Below, in pieces: positions 21,456 through 35,300 of a stretch of DNA of 64,000 nucleotides. The stretch covers positions 59,298,754 to 59,362,753 of the forward strand of contig NC_087065.1 in NCBI RefSeq assembly GCF_963678635.1, given 5' to 3'. Source of the stretch: Symsagittifera roscoffensis (lineage: Eukaryota > Xenacoelomorpha > Acoela > Convolutidae). Each line of letters begins with the position of its first letter. Position 1 is the first letter of the stretch. A program made the position numbers and the translations under genes. The notes below the pieces were generated by a model. It did no database searches. It was not told where the DNA came from and saw only the letters and a program-made list of their open reading frames with translations.

Positions 21456-21842
21456 AAACGCGCTTATGAAAAAATGTAATTTTAATCGCCTTAATCAACT
21501 CTAATTGAGCAAGGTAAATTCCTGTAAAATCATGAAAATGATCACAAGTAAAATATGTTTTTACGTTTGAGCTCGCTCACGAAATTTAGAAAATTTGATG
21601 GCGTCAAACAAAAGTCAATTAAAATGTCTAAATTGTTCGCAATAAAAAAACCACCCCAAGCATGCACATTTTCTGTCTTTTTCCTCAAAACTCGGAACAA
21701 TTATTGTCTGCACCTTTGTAACGGCTCAATAACTATGTAACGCCTGAAGAAGTTTGTCTACATCATTATAGAAGATTACAATAACGAGGATTCTGGGTTT
21801 GCATTGTGTGCAAAGTTTGTTCGGGCTAAATTTTAGTTTTTT

Positions 21843-22005
21843 TATTTCAACTTAGCTTTGAGTTTTTATGGCGCCGTTATTGTAATTCATTCATTTGTTC
21901 CCTTGAGTCGGTAAATTTTAGTTTTTGTACTTAAACTTAGCTTTGAGTTTTTATAGCGCCGTTATTGTAATTTATTCTTTTGTTTCTTTGAGTCGGTAAA
22001 ATTTT
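21843..22005. repeat. 86-bp tandem repeat, two copies, unit 2
   Basis: Two copies (starts about 21843 and 21928) of the repeat present three times in unit 1. Confidence 0.85.
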
Positions 22006-22790
22006 ATCATGATATCTGTACTCCCCGTTTCAGCATTTTAGAGCTGATTTCATTGGTTTACTTTTGCTTTCGCTTTTTTCAAAACATTTTCGGTACCTTA
22101 TACATTTTATTTATCTTCTTTTTCAGGTCGCTACTCCAGCACTCACAGCTCTCATTAAAAAAATTTTGTCGTGCTGATTGTTTTCTCCCAAAATTGGTTT
22201 CAAATGCATTTTCATCAATTTTAGCGGTTTTCTGAACTTAAATTAGAAAAATCACAAATCTTATAAAACACAATTTTTAAAATTTTAAAAAGTTTTTAGC
22301 CTAAAGAACACAATTTTGCGTAAGAAGCACAGAAAGCGTAGAAATCTCCGAGCCAATTTCATATTTTTAAAAAGGAGACAAATATATGAACGCAGATCAT
22401 TGGGAAAACTGAAATAAGTAGAACAGATTGAATTTGAATTTTAAAAAAAAATTTCCGTTTCTACTATTATTTCTGCTGTTCGTTTACCACAAAAGTGCGG
22501 TGGAATTAGTTTAAAAAGACATTATACGAGTTTGAAAAGTATGTAAGTTAACAAAAAAGTAAATTGAGAGTTTAAGTTTTGATAACTGTAATTTTGACAT
22601 TTTTAATTTCCTTATGGTTTTGTTGAAAAAAAACTTTGCGGAAATTTTTTGACACTAGGACAACGTACCACTGCGAATCAGAATTGTGACCACGAGAAAA
22701 CCACAATTAAACGTCTGTAGGCCGTCATTGAGGAACCTGAGGGGGGCTGCAAATAACACGATAAATCCAGAGTTCCTTTGAAGTCATTTA
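22006..22790. other. Intergenic, no gene seen, unit 2
   Basis: Counterpart of 10843-11640. Confidence 0.5.
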
Positions 22791-22799
22791 ATTAGCGTG

Positions 22800-23746
22800 G
22801 TCGGAATAAAAAGATATGAGAGCAAAACCTTGCGGAATCCAGAACAGTTTGTGGAATCCACAAACAAACAAAAAGACATTTGTATAGTTAATATGAGCTG
22901 TTGCGGGTTCCGCAAATTGTAAGTGGAATCCGCAAATTGTAAGTGCAATCCGCATTTTGTTTGCGGATTCCGTTTAAATATATGCATATGCGTTTAGTAT
23001 AGCGTTTAAAATGATATCTTTTATTTACTAGGTGATCACCAGAAAAATCAATCTCAATTACTACATTGATCAACTACCAAAATTACTTTCGACCCAACTT
23101 CCATCTCAAATCCTGTCACCTTCGATCTGAACTTCGATCTCAGTTCACTAGAGTCTGAATCTATTAGATCATCATTATTTTTGATTGATCGAATCTCAAA
23201 TACTGACCAACATTTGAGATTTATGCAATCACAAACTTTGTCCTAATTCGGCGATATGCTGTGCGTTGTGTTTCCAAACACTCTCAACCTAATGACTGAA
23301 AACAATGAATTTATTTGTCGTTATACTTCCAAAATCAGTATTTGGGATTGAAGCAATCCAAAATACTGACCTAACATGGCAATATTCTGTGTGTTTTGTT
23401 TCCATGTTTTCTCAACCCATTGACTACAAATATTGAATTTATTTGGCGTTATGCTTTCAAAATCAGTACTTGTGATTGATGCAATCCCAAATACTGACCT
23501 AATTTGGCGATATATTGAGTGTTGAATTTCCAAACACTCTCAACCTAATGACTCCAAATAGTGAATTTATTCGGTTTTGTGTTTCTAAATTACTACAAGA
23601 TGACATCCACTGACATCCACCGATTTGTCAGTGGAGTCCACTTACATTTTGGAACAAGTTTAAAGGTTTATCTATGGAATCCAGGAACATACAGACACAA
23701 ATTTGTGCGCCTATCCACTGCACAGTCAGTTTGGTCTCGTAATGAA
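22800..23746. mobile_element. GAGGCC-family element with surviving right end
   Basis: Collinear with 34.8-35.9 kb, including GGAATCCGCAAATTGTAAGT repeats (22915-22965), the GGTGATCACCAG block and a right end with ATACAGACACAAATTTGTGCGCC and TTTGGTCTCGTAATG (about 23695-23742), the family's terminal word. The left terminus is not evident. The end beyond 23472 lies outside the duplicated unit. Confidence 0.65.
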
Positions 23747-24800
23747 AGTTTTTGACCTAATTTGTGAAACATATATAGGCACGAAAATGAATTTGTCTCA
23801 CATTTTTTGGACCTTTGCTTTTTTCACAGGAACTAAGCGAGACTTTTCATTCTACAGACATGGAAACTATTTGATGAAAAATTATTTAAAAAACAATATT
23901 CATAAACTGATTTTTAAGTTCTGTTATCAAGAATCTACTGTGAATGCGGGTGTGCTTTTTGCAAAGATTGACAGGTACCCAAAAAAGCTGTTACATAATC
24001 AAGTATCATACTAACAAAGACTTTTTAAATGGTGATTCGAGTTAATGTTTCAAATTTTACAAATGTTCTCCAAAGAAAAAAAGTTTTCGACTTTTTTCAC
24101 AGGTATCAAAGTCAGTGATGTTTAAAGTTTTCAGCATGTAGCTTTTACTTTAGTCTTCATTTTAGGAAGTAACACTATAAAACGCATATTTCAAAAGGTC
24201 AGGTCAAAGTCTGTGTACCGATAGCTGTGGTTTCATTTTCATCTGCTATTTGTTCGGGAGAGGTCTAAAACTTAACCGAAATTTATAAAATGTAACTATC
24301 CTCTGACTCGAAATATTTGTGGACTCTTCCCTAATCTGAATACAATAAATAGCGATTTTCGATAAAAATTTTCACTAATTCTGCATTAAGGGAGATTTTT
24401 GCCGCAAACCGTTTGTTATTTTGTATATATCTTTTATATTTTAAAAATACATTTTTTCCCAAAGTTATAATTCCAAAAAATAAATCAAGTTTATAATCTA
24501 ACTCGCATTTCAGAAAAGTGAAAACAAATCGGTTATAATGAATTTTTGTGGTCCAAAATGTTGTAAATATAATCGATTCCCATGTTACGTTCAGACAACA
24601 AAATCCAATTTTTCTCCCCAAAACAAAATGCATTATAATTCATTTCGAATCCATTACAGTGGATTTTATAATGAGTAGGAAATCACATCAAAAATTAAAA
24701 TGGATTTTTTTCCACTTTATTTTTGTTTCGCGCGTCGTGCAAATTTTAGCGAGAGTTTCTGCATTTATCAAGTGAGTCTAAAGTCAATATGCAAAAAGAT
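23747..24800. other. Intergenic, no gene seen
   Basis: AT-rich with short unsupported frames. AATCGATT/TATAAT words (24540-24680) resemble the clusters further right. Confidence 0.5.
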
Positions 24801-24807
24801 TCCGTTA

Positions 24808-25092
24808 TGCTTTCCCCCCCCCCCCCCCCCCCAACGTTTGCCCCTTTCTCCCTTTCAATCCCCCTAACGTTTGCCACTTTGCTCCGTCCCCCCCCCCCAC
24901 CTGAACATCCCCCACCTGAACATCCCCCACCTGAACACACCCCCCTCCCCCACCTGAAAATCCCCCACCTGAACATCCCCCCTGAACACCCCCCTCCCCC
25001 ACCTGAACACCCCCCCGGCTGAACGCCCCGCCCCCTCCCCCACCTGAATCCCCTGAATCCAACACCCCCCATCAACACCCCCCCCCCCCCTG
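24808..25092. repeat. C-rich tandem repeat tract
   Basis: Poly-C runs flank tandem copies of about 15 bp built on CACCTGAACATCCCC. The minus strand is therefore strongly G-rich with many GGGG runs, so G-quadruplex formation is plausible. Long frames on either strand here are low-complexity artefacts. Confidence 0.9.
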
Positions 25093-25401
25093 AAATTCTG
25101 TTTTGCCAATCAATTTTTTTTTAATATTAGAGAGAGAAGAAAGACTGGAAAACATAAGCAGAACACAATAATCACCATTTGGAATTCAAAGTATAAAAAA
25201 GAAAGTTTCGTTATTTGCTTCAGTTGAATAACACCAAAACTTTCAAAAAAAAATTCATTGAAAAATGTCCAAATTTTGAAAAAAGTATCGTTCACAGACA
25301 GGATCGCTCTTGAAATTTTTTTTTGCCATCTGCCATGTAATGTAAAAAAGTAGTAGAGGTGTTCCTACCAAACTCTGAAAGTACAAATGTTTCTTTTTTA
25401 G

Positions 25402-25548
25402 TGTGAAGTCATCCGCGAAATGATTAATTATATTTTCGACCAAGCTTCCCCAAGAAACACCACATATGCTGCGCCAACTGATGTCGAGATTGACGTACGG
25501 GTTATTCTCATGGCCGCTGGAGTTTCCACCACGTCGCTTCTATTGCAG
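25402..25548 (+). CDS. GPCR exon: N-terminus and first half of TM1
   Basis: Acceptor TTCTTTTTTTAG ends at 25401 and donor CAG|GTGTGA begins at 25549; phase 0 at both ends. An in-frame ATG lies at 25420. It encodes a short hydrophilic N-terminus with an N-glycosylation sequon (NTT) and then VRVILMAAGVSTTSLLLQ. Either translation starts at 25420 or an upstream exon joins at 25402. Confidence 0.6.
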
Positions 25549-26272
25549 GTGTGATTTAATGTGGATCAAAACCTAAATGGTCTTTTCCATTATAGCCTTG
25601 CTCCCCTCAGTAAATTAAAGACTCCCGAAATACAAAAAAACACTAAGCTATCCACCCCCCCCCCACACACACACACACACACCCACATTCGAATTCAATC
25701 TTCAATCTTAAAAAAAAACAATTTACACATTGTCAAAATGCAATGAAACTAGGCATAGTGAACAAAGTAACCATTGTGAACAATTTTGGGCTCTATTTCC
25801 TTTTCTCCCACCTGCAAAATTTTACAAGCTAAAGTTTGGTCACATTGTCAGATTCTTTCAAACATTTGCATGCGACAAACAAATAGTCTTGAAATAAAAC
25901 TATTAGTGTATGAACAACGTTCCAAGAAGTTTGCCTATGAATTACTGGGGGTTATAATTGGAAACAGTCGAAAACTTTTAAAAGTAAAGTTATGTAACAA
26001 GGGAGTGAAAGTGGTCATTTTCAAACTCTTTTGCAGGTACCGGTCGTGTTGATTGGTCTGGGTCTGGAGGGTGACTTTTCTGCGAAGACGCTGATGGTGG
26101 TCCAGGCAGTGGCTGAGATGCTGAGACGGGCAGCTGCCACCTACCTCGCACTCTGCGGAGCTATCGGTTAGTATGAGAAATATTACCCAAATTAACAAGA
26201 GTAGCCATTACTCTGCTAGTAGATGAGAAAACTCGGGTCAGTTATCAATGTGAACACATTAACATTTAAAAA

Positions 26273-26321
<49 letters not shown>

Positions 26322-29300
26322 TGTGTAACCAAGAAGTTGAGTTCTGGTTTTTACAACTGAAAGTTCGCTTCGTTTTTTTCACTTATGTAGAAAAACAAAT
26401 TCTAGATTTACCGAAGTAAAACGGGACGCGTCCCCGTAATAAGAGCAGAGTGTCCCTCCCCCTTTTGATGCCTCTCAGCTTGGACGCGTTAACACATACA
26501 TAATACCTCCAGCCCATTCTGGCGGCGTTTGTGTCCCGCAAAATAATTCAATCTGAGGCCATCGATATTCCCAAAAGCTTACAGCGAGAAAATCTGTTTC
26601 GAGAATCCAGCGGTCCAGTAATGATAATTAGGAATAACAAAAGTGAGTTAGGACTGGAGTGTATAACTCATAGAGTAATTTCGGATAGGGTACACCGTCT
26701 GCTCGTCACGCTATCTTATTTTCGGCCGGATAGATTCGTGCAACTTCTTAGTCTAATACCGATCCTAATCTTACTCTTATACTATCTAGTCTCAGGTTGT
26801 TTAACTAGTCTCTGCTAGGCTCAATAGATCTAGGGTATACTGGTTTATTGCGGCTGCTGAAGTGCTCGGGAGAGTCCAACTAATTTCTAAGTTAAATTCA
26901 AATCTCTCTGGTGCTGAAATTACAAGTAACTTCAGCACTTACAAATAAGTGGGTTGTTAGTTAGATGGATCATGATTGGTTAATATTAAATACTTTACAT
27001 TGGTAAAATATCTAATTTATCCAATCATAAAATGTAGTTTAGATCAGGTTCCACCCATCCGGGTTTTACAGAGTTTTTTAGAATAGTTCTTCTGCAATTC
27101 GAAGGATGGATGATGGACGTTGGTTTTTGGCGAACATCATAATTTTCTTCCGTTTCTTCTTTGTTAAAGAAGTTCCAGGAAGCTGGAGTTAGAGACATAA
27201 GACGTTGTGTCTTCTAGTGACAACGACTAAGTCTTCGCAACAAACTCAAATCTGATTTCAGAATGGTTGGCTATGTCAGGTTTTTCTGTTCTGCGTGGAG
27301 AACTTCTTTTGTGTCTGATCTAGTTTGGGAATGGCGTGGAGATTGTGCGTGGAGGGGATGCCTGGTTACTCGGATCTGTACGTATACTTGAACATCGAGG
27401 TGGTCATTGGTCTAGTTTAATGAAGTCCTTTTCTGCGAAGTCAAGTCGTACTCTAAATCCTTTGAGTTGTGATTGTGAGTGGCATATCGATTGTGGTTGG
27501 CCATTCTCTCTCGAGTGTAGTGGGGTCGTTTTGTCTTTAGATGTTCGTCCTTGGTGTTGTATTCTGATCTATGTATTGCATAATGTAATTTACATTTTAT
27601 AAAACATTTATTAGTTTAATATTTTTTAATTATGATTTTAGTTAGTTGTTTTCACAAAAGCTTTTTGTTTTAGTTCGGTTATTTTGAAGAGTTACTCACA
27701 CTTGAGTAGCTCTTATTAAAAATAGAGGTGTGGTCACAAAGCGTGGATGTAGCGCGGTGGGTTAGGCCGGCTATAGAGCATGCTCAGGACGTCCTTCCTG
27801 GTGGGTTAGGCCAGGAGTGGGAGTATGATTTCATGCGGTTTTTGTGAGGGGTCCTGTTATGGGTCCTAAATAACGCAGGTAGTCCAGAAAACAACTCAAC
27901 TTGGAGCGAGCGCACTATGAAAAAAAGGTTCGTGCGTAATACGATTGATGATTAAAGTGGGTTTAAAATAAGGATGAGACCAAAATCTTGTCTACGTTGA
28001 TTCCCTGAGTGTTAACTGGAGCTGCTTAGAAACTGTGTGTTTCCCCGTAAGTAAATAACGCAGGCAGTGCAGAAGACAACTGGACTTGGGACGGGCGCTC
28101 TCAATATGATTTGACTCATGCATAATACGGTTTAGAATTTCACAGTCGACGGCGGTTCTCGGGCGGCGGCTCTCGGGGCCTAGGTAGTTCATGGGGCAGT
28201 CACTCAACAAAACGGCCTTCCGTTTCTCACACACTTCGCAATTAAGGAACACGCTTCTGTAGTGCTTGCGAGGAGACTCGCGAAGTATCTAGACACGCTC
28301 AAATTGGTTGCAACCTCCTCTGTAGCCCAAAGCGTTCCTGAGCAAAGCGCGTAAAATGAGGGCAATTGTGTGCTCGACCAGAACACGATTACCCGTCTTG
28401 GTATACATTCTGGAGGTTAAATGGGAAAACTCCAGGTTGAACGTTGCCTGTTCTACCATAATTAAGTTAGTGCGGATAACCTCCTTTCCTTGGTCTTAGC
28501 TTTTTGAAAGCATAAAGTTTCACCTTAATTCTTAAAAAGCTCGATTGAAGCTGATGAAGCGTGTGTGTGTGTGTGTGTGTGTGTTTGTGTGTAACGAAGC
28601 AAATGATTTCTGGGTCTTACAATTGAGCGTTCGCTTCGTTTTTTTCACTTATGGAGAAAATTTTTTTTGATTTACCTAAGTGTGTGTGTGTCCCGCAAAA
28701 TAATTCAATCTGAGGCCAACCTGGTTATCTCGATATTCGTAAATGTGTAAAGCGAGCAAATCTGTTTCGAGAATCCAGCGGTCCAATAATGACAAATTAG
28801 GGATAGTAGTAGGAATAGGACCAAAACGCCTGCTTACCTTGTTGTTCCTTGAGTTTTTTCTGGAGCTAGTGAGCTACGTGTAACAATGTAAGACTAGGGT
28901 TGAGCCCTTACTATTAGGATTCAATGGCTAAAAAGATAAATCGAAAAGCCAGCAATCGGTTATGTCAGAAATAGTTCAAATTGTTAGATAAATGTCCCTC
29001 CTATGGCTGAAACCCCAACTAATTTGAAATTGGAACACCCTCCACAAATCGGAACTAACAATTCTAACTTTAAGGAACTCTCAGATCGGTTTCTAGAGAT
29101 AGTTCGAACGGACATGCAAAACCCCGAATTACAGAGAGCCACAGTTGCAGTTGATAAAGTTTCCTTAAAATGTAATTAGCCCTAGTGAAATTGTGGATCA
29201 GGTGGTTGGAATGGGACTAAAGTTTAGAATGTCGCAACCTAATCCAGGAAGCTTATGTTTAGATTTCCAGACCCCCTGGACTCTTAATTAGGTTGTTATG

Positions 29301-32300
29301 CTTTTAACAATAGTCTCCAAGCCGACTTACGGACGGCATTTTGTGGCCTCCTGTAAACGCAGGGAGCCAAATCTTTGAGATATGTTAGGTGTTGATCAGT
29401 GACATCAAATATTTAAATCCACTGGTTGCATCGGAACTTCTGAGCATAAAAAAACACACACTTTCACAGAAAAAAGACATTTTACGCAAAATAATGAACG
29501 AGGACATGATGAGATTTAGGCAAAATTAGATTCAGGGCACCAACACCGAGGAAGACCCTTTGTGAACAAAACTCCTCCGTCGACTTTTTCCAGCGCTAAA
29601 ATTCAGTTCCACCAAAAAACAATATCTGAAAATGAAAATGGGATAGTTTTGAAAAATTAAAGCAAAAAAATGACGATTGACCCTGAGTGATCCCAGTAAA
29701 TGAACTAAACAGAACGTAAGCATACGGTAACGCAAGGTAAACATAAGTGGCTTTGAAGTAAATTTGGACTTGACATTTGCACAACATAGTTGAAGACAGT
29801 CTAATGAACTTGGTCATCAATAGTTGTGTCGTAAAGGGAAATTGCCGATGAGGAGATTGCGCAAAAATACCAGAGTAAATGTCAGCACTTGTGGGGACGA
29901 TCATAACTATCTTTTTTGTTATAAAGCTCAAACTTATCAACATAGCAAAAATCTTACGGGTAGCTCACCCATATTGTGAACAGATAGCGAAGTCAGCTGA
30001 GAGTCGGTTCTCATATATATTTAAAGAACACAAAACAGAGTTAGAGAACAGTTGATTGTTGAATTTATAGAGAATAGTTACATCACCTCAAAGCAAAATT
30101 GATCTATAGAGAATCTCTATCTTTTGGCAGATCGAAATAATTAGTTCTGTGGAATTACTAAGCGTAATTGAACAGTTATAGTCCTCTAGAGAGGAAGAAT
30201 TGTTTAGTTGGCTATTGGATTTTAAAAAAAAATCTTGCAAATTGAAGTCCGACTATAATTATCTGAATTTAATTACGATTCGAAGTTAATTACTGAATTT
30301 AATTACGTTTGATAACAATTGGAAAAAAAATTCTATCCATTAGATTCTTGAAAAAAATCTGGCCAAATTAAGCCCGGCTATAATTATCTGAACTTAAATA
30401 CGATTGGAAGTTCTTGCAGTTTCGAGGTGCAAACGATACAGCTGTAAGAGATGTGATAAATGGGGTGCAACCAACATAGTACAGTCAGAATAACAGCCAC
30501 CAAAATAACCCTTACGGGATTGTAGATAACGAAAGATCTTGGTCGCCCCAGATCAGCAATACCGTGAGCGAAACGATTGTATGTCGGCAAAAATGCATGA
30601 AGCAGAACAAGCGTAGATGGCCGAGTCTGAGGTGGCAGCGCGAAATGCCCTAGATAGACTGGACAAGTTTGGATTGGGAAAAATCTGACCCGAACTGACA
30701 ATAGTTATCAGAATTGGGCGGACTGAAGGAGACACTTGGGCGGACCGGTGGGCGGAAACAGTTGGGCGGACCGATTGAAAGACGAAAAACCAGGGTGCTG
30801 CCGCCCACTTGCTTAACCGACTGGCCCCTTGACGAGTTTTCAAGCATGCAGGCCCGTGGTTATCCGAACGCCACATTAGTGAAGATGTCGGGTGAACTCG
30901 ATCAGCGAATGTTGCTGTTCCAGACTCAGGCAGTAGCCCAAGCGGAGTTCAAAAACCTGATGCAGAGCGACAAGGAAGGATTACGGGAGCTCTCGGGGTG
31001 TGTCAAGTCCCTTGGCGACGTGGCGAATGCGAACGTAGGAACCCATCATAGAGATGATATGAATCGTGAACAATTCATTGACTGACTAATGACATGGAAC
31101 TGCAGGACCTCATTCTACGGGAAGAACTGGGGAGCTTGGATCAGGCAGTGGCCCACGCTCAGGCTCTGAAAATAATGAAAAAGACGTCAAGAGCAAGGAA
31201 CAGGAAGAGGCTCCGCATTGCGAGAGTGGCGTGTACCGACGATGGGGGCTGAGAACAGTCGTGGCGGGAATTGACATAACGGTCGGGCCGGGCCGGTAGT
31301 GACAGGCGCTGGGCGACAGCCAGTGGACATGGACCCGACAGTCGATCATTTGGTGAGTGTCCAGAGTGATATTCTGACACCGATGCAGAAAATAACAGCA
31401 ATGATGAGTAGTTTTGTCAAATCTTTTATCCGTGACTTCATCAACACAATCTACTGCGATCTGGGGAAAACCCAGCGACACTGGCAGTGTGTTGACCCCT
31501 AACCCGGCAAGGATCGTCGGAGTTAATAGAGAAATGGATTCGAACGCTTAGGCGTGAAAAACTAGGCGCCTCGCTGCACCTGCTACGCATGCGGTCTGTC
31601 AGGACCTTTTTGAAAAGGAATGCCCGCCAGAATACTGCGGAAAATCAAACTGCGGCGGAGGTTTCGTCTCAGCTGCCTTTAGGAAGCAGCAGTCAAGTGG
31701 CAGGAATCCTCCTCATAACGGAATTTCCCCAATATAACCTGGATCCTCATGTTCCTCCTTGGATTCTGCAACCTGGATTCTGCAGAGTTTTGATTAGAAA
31801 ACTATAATTGAAAATGTTGCAATCAACTTAAATTATTGATTTTTAAAAATAGCAATCAAAGAAGTTGATTATGCCAAACAAAATCAAACTTATAAATGCA
31901 ACCAATTTTTGAGCTTCGCTGATTGACGTTGTATGGCTCTCAAATCAGTTATCATGCTTTCAAGAATTTTGAAAATTCCTTTACATTTTCTATTCTTGCT
32001 TATGATTTCAAAATACCAAAACTGCGAATAATAATTTTCATATATGAAAAAAAAGCTAGTGATACACTTTTCTAGAAAATGGGTACAGAAAAATAAGTAC
32101 AGACATTATAAGAACAGGAAATTACATGAAAAGTCTATGATAAATGATTTTTCGTAAATAAATTTTGTATGACTAGCTTTCATCCATAAACCAAAAAAAA
32201 ACTTTAGAAATTATATTTTCGTAAAGTTTTTGGATGTGTTTGTTCGTAACGGATACGAGTGATAAAGATCCTGGTTATGCACAGCTGGAGGCACGAAAGA

Positions 32301-35300
32301 ACTACCGGTCATACATATACAATGCATGAGAAACTACATGAAGAGATCCTACTCAAGCAATAAAAGAAAAGTAACAATTTGGTCAAAAATTTTCAAAGAT
32401 GCTAGTGTCCAAGGCATACAGAGGTATGTATTACAAAATAAATGATCTTTTGGAGCATTTTGAAAAAAATTATTAAAAGAAAGGGAAAAGTAACCCAATT
32501 TTTCGTGTACAGGGAGGGCTACGTTCTGCAAGCACAAAATTTTTTTCGGAAATGTTTGTTTGATTACAAAACTCTTTTGCGCATAAAAAAGCGAATTTCA
32601 TTTTTGGATTAACTTCAAAAATACTGTTGCCGGAAAAAAAAGTGAGTCACATTATTGTTCCGACTATCGATACAAAAGTAACGGAATATTTGTGCTCGGG
32701 GTTGGTTTTTTTTTCTTCAGACCAATTTCGACTTTTTAGCTAGCCATTTTTGACGGAATTTCTTTATATCATTCAAAAGCTATTGTTGTCCTGAGCTTAA
32801 ATTTGAAAAGTTATTTCACCTGTGACTATTTTTCGTCAAGTTATGAGGGTTTAAAGATTGCCATTTTGGCCATTTTGACCAATTTGGGACAATTAACGCG
32901 CAATATAATTCGCGCTATTAACGCGTAAGCAGAGATTTAATCCGTCTTATAAATCATTCCAAATTGGTTGAGCGAAGCTTATTTGCCACAATTGATTTTT
33001 TAAAAGGAACAAAATCTATCTTTTTGTACTTTATATGGCGTGTGGGGGGATGTTTTTCATAAAAATTTTCAAATTAAAAGTTTTTTTTTTCATTTTATTT
33101 TATTTCATTTAATTTTTTATGTTATTACTGCTGCTCCATAAACCTTAAAAGGCAGTCGAAACATTTAGGGCTTCGCCCTGATACGAGCAGTCTTGTTTTC
33201 ATTAATGGAAATTATATAATAAGTATTTTTTGTTAAAAAAATTTTCTTTTTTATGACAATCAGTCAAATTTAATGCCCAAACAAGATTAAAAAATTTCAA
33301 AAATTGAATACACCATTTTTAGCGAAAATGCATGACGTTTTTTTGATTGACAGTACTTCAAAAAGTTTGTTTATTAATTTGTATGATTAGTTTTTTGGTC
33401 TATGGAGGTCATCCCGGGTGGTTGCCGCGAGCAAATTGTTCACTAACCAACTAAAAACCAGTTATGTTCAACAACCAAGTGGATTTTGTAGAGCAGAGAC
33501 AACCTAGTAAAAATAACAACCATGCGTCAAAAAATTTGTGTCTTCTGAGAAAGAGACCTTTGAAAAAAAAACAAAAAAAAAACGGTTTTTTGCACTGCTT
33601 TTGTTGAATTGGTTTTTGAAGAGCTTTTAGTATTAAGAAATTGTAGGGCCTGCAGGATTTTCTCAATGATTGATAAATTGAGAACTTGAGATAATGTATT
33701 TTATCGTTTGGGACGATAAAGCATACATTGGTTTTTGACCGACAATAGTTTCTTTTTTGATCATTGTAAGCCCTTTAATTTCTTGATTTTATATGATAGA
33801 TTTTAATTAGGCATGTTTGTTAGGAACGGATTGTATAACTCTTTGTAGTTTCGGTCAAATCCGGCGTATAAAGTTTTATTATGAAACCATGTGGCTATTT
33901 TTTAAATGAAACACGCTGAATTGAAAGCCATTTTAAACAAGACTGCTCGTATCAGGGCGAAGCCCTAAATGTTCCGACTGCCTTTTAAGGTTTATGGAGC
34001 AGTAATAACTTACAAAAATTAAATGAAAAAAAAAAATAAAATGAAAATCATCCCCCCACACACCATATAAAGTACGAAAGGATAGATTTCTTTCCTTGTT
34101 ACAAATCAATTCTGGCAAATAAGCTTCGTTCAACCAATTTGGAACGATTTCTAAGACGGATTAAATCTCCGCTTACGCGTTAATAGCTCGAATTATATCG
34201 CGCGTTAATTGTCCCAAATTGGTCAAAATGGACAAAATGACAGCCTTTAAATCCTCATAACTTTACGAAAAATGATCACAGGTGAAATATATTTTCAAAT
34301 TAAATCTCAGGACAACAATACGTTTTCAATGATATAAAAAACCTCCGTCAAAAATGGCTAGTTAAAAAGTCGAAATTTGTCTGAAGAAAAAAACCCACCC
34401 CGTGCACAAATATTCCGTTACTTTCGTATCGAAAGTCGGAACAATAACGAATACCATATTTTCATCGGAACCACATTTGCTATTGAAGATAAAAGACGCC
34501 TATCTTGCCAGGGTAATCGAACATTTTGCTTAATTTTATGCATAAATATGTGAGAAAAAAACTATATTGCAGAGCTAGCTGGAACTGTTTATGCAGAATA
34601 TATTACACAGATTCTGTTTATTCAACGTGTTAGCTGATAAGGAATCGGTGAAAACTACATTACGAGGCCAAACTGTGCATTCTGTGCATTGTAAGCGCGT
34701 TCCGCAGCAGGCTAATATCAGATTTGTCGCGGAACCCGCAACTTTGCTACTTTTCTTTGATCTTCTTCGCTGTTTTGGATTCCACAAACAAATGCCTAAA
34801 ACACTGTACCGCTCAAGATTGCTCCAAAAATAGGCAAAATTGCGGAATCCGGAGCCGTATTTGCTGAATCCAGAACAGTTTGCGGAGTCCACAAACAAAT
34901 AATAAGACATTTGTGTAGTTAATATGAGCTGTTGCGGAATCCACAAATGTAAGGGGAATCCGCAAATTTTAAGTGGAGTCCGCATTTTGTTTGCCGATTC
35001 CGTTTACATATATGCATAAGTGAAGTATAGCGTTTAAATTTATATCTTTTATTCACTAGGTGATCACCAGAAAAATCAATCTCAATTACTACATTGATCA
35101 ACTATCAGTTGAAATACCAAACGTTTGGTCTCAGTTCCTGCAAACCTAACTTCCATCTGATACCCTGCCAACTTCGATAAGAACTTTAATCTCAAGTCAC
35201 TAGAGTCTGAATCTATTAGATCATCAATATTTGGGATTGATGGAATCCCAAGTATGGCCAAAATTTGGGATTTATGCAATCCCAAATACTGACCTAATTC

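Larger units (their letters stand above)
12337..23472. repeat. Tandem segmental duplication, unit 2 (11.1 kb)
   Basis: Second, more complete copy of the 1741-12331 unit. It keeps the 987 bp of reverse transcriptase missing from unit 1 and has gained a 216-bp insertion at 21240-21455. It lacks about 390 bp corresponding to 6760-7150, about 51 bp corresponding to about 5885-5935, and one 86-bp repeat. The junction with unit 1 (about 12331-12337) lies inside a GAGGCC-ended element whose right end survives only after unit 2, near 23745. Confidence 0.93.

Noticed and set aside
24746-25109. Overlapping long glycine- or proline-rich frames on both strands
   Set aside because: They are translations of the CACCTGAACATCCCC tandem tract and its complement; all frames stay open because of the repeat.
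26531-26818. 95-codon plus-strand frame as a host exon
   Set aside because: Begins within a repeated GT module present again at 28690 with frame-breaking differences; no splice or domain support.
30384-30876. Overlapping minus-strand frames of about 105 codons
   Set aside because: They lie antisense to the GC-richer gag relic and show no motif; open because of composition.
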